From: Phialocephala subalpina | Lineage: Eukaryota > Ascomycota > Leotiomycetes > Helotiales > Mollisiaceae | Direction: 5' to 3' | Assembly: GCA_900073065.1 (NCBI GenBank) | Contig: FJOG01000010.1 | Coordinates: 114,114-178,113 of the forward strand | DNA: 64,000 bases | The notes under the pieces: model-generated | What the model saw: only the letters and a program-made list of their open reading frames with translations | The model's database searches: none | Told to the model about the DNA's origin: nothing | In this document: piece after piece, positions 61,001 to 64,000 of the stretch | Layout: every line of letters begins with the position of its first letter | How positions within the stretch are numbered: position 1 is the stretch's first letter | Program-made: the position numbers and the translations under genes

Positions 61001-61628
61001 ATGGTGCTTTTGACACGGAGGCGAACTTGATAATTGTATTTGGCGAATGGATAGAATGGGATTCATGATGGTCATGAACATAGACAATTTCAACTCTCGA
61101 TGGTTGTTCAGACACTACTTCCTTTTGACGTCGTGTGCAACTACGAGCAAGCGACTTGAAGCAGCTTTGGTTTGCTGCGAATGTTTCTAAACTTTTCAGT
61201 CTCATCAGATTTCACATCCCATCCCAACATAATTCCCCTCGTTGTCCGGCACCAAACTGAACCCTCACGCCACGCGAATGTCCCAGTCAGACGCGAAGAT
61301 CTAGTTCACCACAATGCACCTTGTCTTTTCCATGGTCCACCAAAATCCACATTAATTTCAATCCATTTCAAAAACGTCCCTCTAACTTATACGCGAACCC
61401 CAAAAATACTCACCATCAAGGTTTTCTCTCCGAAAACCCTAATAAAAAGTCACAAGTCAAACAATCATTCAGCCTCGCCCAGCCCTGCGCTAGTCCGTCC
61501 CCTATTGGCCAGATAAAAGCGGGTCCTTCCTAGCCTTCCTGCGTCCTCGTACAAAACCCCGAGCTTGAGGTCATCCTTCCACCATCGAAGCAACAACCTA
61601 GTCGCAATCGCTTTTGCTATCGAACATC
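61001..61628. other. intergenic between PDC and TAN1
   Basis: 628 bp: the PDC 3' UTR, then a pyrimidine-rich leader for TAN1. Nothing else was seen. Confidence 0.6.
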
Positions 61629-63434
61629 ATGGCTGACTCGAAGAAACGGAAAGAGAGAAGTGGTGGCGATAACGCTGAGAGAGGTGGGAAGAGGAGTAAG
61701 GTACGTGCTGATATTTTCTGGGCTTTTTGATGAGAGGTTTTTGGTGCGAGGCTACGATTTTGGTTTTGGGAGCTTCTTTTGATGGTCCTCCTCGGTGTTC
61801 GGTTTTACGGTATTGGAAGGCGCCGAAATTTCGACAGCAGGGGAACAGGCGTTTTTGTTTCTTTCATTTTGTGACATGACATTCGAGTTCAGCCTTTTGG
61901 AAGCTCAACATTCAATGTTGAAGTTTAGTTCATTATTTTGCAAGTTACAGTTTCTGTATCCTGAAGATGATGGGGTGTTTCTACCCAATTGCTTCACGGT
62001 GGTTTGTATTGTCTAAGTTGTGACTACCAGTCTTGGAACCTTCAACCTTCGAAGATCGAAAAGGTGTGGGTGGTGTTCGATTATCGTCAATTCTCGGAGA
62101 TGCATTTTATAGTTTAAAGGATGTGTTTCGATTAGAGAAACTTTCACCCCTTTAACCAATGGCATATGGGAATCTTCGCATACATGAACTGACGAACAGA
62201 TAGGGCGGATCTGGTGGAAAGTGGCAGACCCCGCACCAGCAAGCAAAGGTCGCCGCGCGTGAAGGTGGAAAGAAGATAGAGCCAGGTGATATTGGTATCT
62301 GGGCAACATGCGCCAGAAATCAAGAGGGAAGAGCGACTGTTGAGCTCAAAGCTATGCTAGAAGAGGTAAATTATCCTTCAAAGCTTGCTAGCTACCTCTA
62401 CTGACTGGCTGAGTAGTGCGCAGAACGGTTCTATGGGATCAAGTCAGGACCAGACGAACCAGAAGACGAACCAGAGGACGAAGATGATGAAGACATCGAG
62501 GTATCTATACAGAAGGAGCTCGCTTCCATGGATAAGAAAGAAGACAAAAGCACCAAGCTGTTTACGCCAATGCACGTAGATCTCGCCTGTGTGCTATTCT
62601 TCAAAACTCAGCCAACGATAGACCCAGTGGACCTCGTGCACAGAATCTGCAAAGAGGCGGCCTCGAACCCAAAGGTCAGAAGAATGAGATACGTCAATCG
62701 GTTGACACCAATGACGGTGATCGGAAAGGCGACAGAGAAAGGTCTCGAGGAAGTGTCCAAATCAGTACTTTCCAAGTACTTCAACTTGAATTTGCAGAAG
62801 GATGAGGGAGAAGCTGGCGGTGACGACTCAGAGCAGCCGACAAACGAGACTCCGCAGGAGCACGTCAACTATTCTGTAAGTCCAGAAGATCTCGATGGCG
62901 TTCCTTGATACGCCTTTTCCGCGAAGAACGCGACTCTGTGTTAGCCCAACTTAAAGCGGAAATCATAGACGATTTTGATCAACTGACATGCGTCTAGTAT
63001 GCCATTCGACCAACAATTCGAAACCACAATACACTCAAACGAGACGCTGTCATCAAGCAAATTGCTTTGTCAATCGCGGATTCGCATAAGGTTGATCTCA
63101 CAAATTCAGACAAAGTTATCTTAGTGGACATATACCGGGTAAGATTCAAACTCACAGACCTCCTCTGCCCCATCCAATTGCATGATCGTGCATTGGTAGG
63201 TTGCATCATATGTATGTTCGTCTACTGATACTTCGATTGTAGATGGTATGTGGTATGAGTGTGGTAGGCAGTGATTGGGAGTCATTGAAGCGTTTTAACC
63301 TGAGCGAACTCTACTCGCATAACCAACTTACGACGAAGACCAATGATGCTTCAGATGCTGAGGCTAAACCCCAAAGCGCAACGACTGGCGAGGATAACGT
63401 GGCCACTGCAGCTACCGACAACACGGAACCTTAA
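61629..63434 (+). CDS. TAN1: Tan1, THUMP-domain tRNA N4-acetylcytidine factor
   Basis: Five exons (61629-61700, 62204-62365, 62417-62875, 62998-63138, 63243-63434) give 341 aa. A basic N-terminus (MADSKKRKERSGGDNAERGG) leads to GDIGIWATCARNQEGRATVE, an acidic loop, and the THUMP domain (LACVLFFKTQPTIDPVDLVH, RYVNRLTPMTVIGKATEKGL). The C-terminal conserved part is YAIRPTIRNHNTLKRDAVIK, KVILVDIYR and MVCGMSVVGSDWESLKRFNL. In yeast Tan1 is the tRNA adaptor with which Kre33 (NAT10) makes ac4C at position 12 of Ser and Leu tRNAs. The C-terminal 50 residues are Thr/Ala-rich and variable. The first intron is 503 nt, by far the longest in the window. The acceptor at 62203 (rather than CAG at 62199) keeps the frame. 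Confidence 0.9.
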
Positions 63435-64000
63435 GTGTCAAAATCTCGATCTCGTGCCAGATGATCTCGAGATTTACTTGTTTGCTGGGTCTGAGTGATC
63501 AGCAAATATCACTCCCTATTGATCATGTCTGATGGTGATCACGGAGGTGAGGATCCAGCAGTAGAATTGAACACCTGCTTCTCCCAACACTTAACGAATT
63601 TCAAAGGGTCGGATTTTCGGAAATCACAACCAGTTTCTCGCGTTCCATTCCCATGATTCGGCCTGACCGCTTCACTTTGTGCGAGGCAGTGACCAGATCT
63701 CAAATCTCCTCTCAACCCCACGTTTTGCGTCTCCTCGTCCAAGCGACTACTGAACGCTTAATTTCAACGAAGCCATCGCGATTAGAACTGCAGATGCGAA
63801 GTAGATTCATGCAAGCACAGATTCGAGGTTCTCTTCCAGCCATTTATATATCTCCAATCCCCGACTTTCTGCACGTCTTGCAGGCTTGAAGTCTCGATTC
63901 AATGGCATTTCTGGAACCTCGCTAGAAAACTTCCAATCGGGAAAGATCTTCCATGCCAAGGACGCCCCTCGTCTAACCAGATGGGCACAAAATTAACGAG
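63435..64000. other. 3' flank of TAN1 to window edge
   Basis: 566 bp without a supported gene. A TTTATATATC TATA-like string near 63842 could belong to a gene starting beyond the edge. Confidence 0.45.

Noticed and set aside
61701..62203. Possible C/D-box snoRNA in the long TAN1 intron (TGATGA and CTGA strings)
   Set aside because: The C-like and D-like strings are more than 200 nt apart and no terminal stem was seen, unlike a 70-120 nt snoRNA.

Overview
The window is nuclear DNA of a filamentous ascomycete (Pezizomycotina; gene content and codon use would fit a leotiomycete, but that placement is inference). The grounds are compact genes on both strands, short GT-AG introns (mostly 47-100 nt) with CTAAC/CTGAC-like branch sites, mitochondrial presequences, and fungal families such as Bck1, a cytochrome-b5 sphingolipid desaturase, Tsr4, Sgd1 and pyruvate decarboxylase. 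I see no tRNA, rRNA, CRISPR array, phage or intact transposon.

Layout. 1-4.1 kb is almost gene-free and holds a perfect 36-bp tandem duplication. 4.1-6.5 kb: an SR/RGG three-RRM protein of Gbp2/Hrb1 type, in 11 exons, one only 8 nt long. 7.3-8.6 kb: a Cys-rich protein of unknown function. 9.0-12.4 kb: the divergent pair SRP14 / Sgd1 (NOM1). 12.8-14.5 kb: dihydrolipoamide dehydrogenase. 15.0-15.7 kb: a Gly-rich protein. 17.2-19.0 kb: a delta-8 sphingolipid desaturase. 20.4-20.7 kb: a 76-residue SMP-like protein. 21.9-25.05 kb: Vac14. 25.1-26.0 kb: a HAUS1-like coiled-coil protein. 26.3-27.9 kb: an ER TPR-DnaJ (P58IPK-like). 28.6-29.5 kb: eIF3k. 29.5-33.3 kb is gene-poor. 33.3-36.8 kb: Utp22/Nrap. 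37.0-38.9 kb: cystathionine gamma-synthase. 39.5-43.6 kb: Smc6. 43.8-44.6 kb: Coq9. 44.8-46.2 kb: Tsr4 (PDCD2-like). 46.2-51.4 kb is gene-poor and contains a degenerate RING gene. 51.5-57.2 kb: the MAPKKK Bck1. 59.1-61.0 kb: pyruvate decarboxylase. 61.6-63.4 kb: Tan1 (THUMP).

How the genes fit together. This is mostly conserved housekeeping sequence with no secondary-metabolite or defence cluster. Several genes act in ribosome assembly or translation (Sgd1, Utp22, Tsr4, eIF3k, SRP14, Tan1) and one in mRNA export (Gbp2-like). Others serve mitochondrial metabolism (Lpd1, Coq9), membrane and lipid signalling (desaturase, Vac14), genome maintenance (Smc6) and cell-wall integrity (Bck1).

Exon joins for most multi-exon genes were checked by reading-frame arithmetic and each gives an integral number of codons, with two exceptions. 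Utp22 is one base short in a homopolymer run near its 3' end. The RING gene is one base long in a homopolymer run inside its zinc-binding domain. These, together with the 8-nt microexon, are the most interesting signals. I did not find a convincing undescribed multi-gene system.
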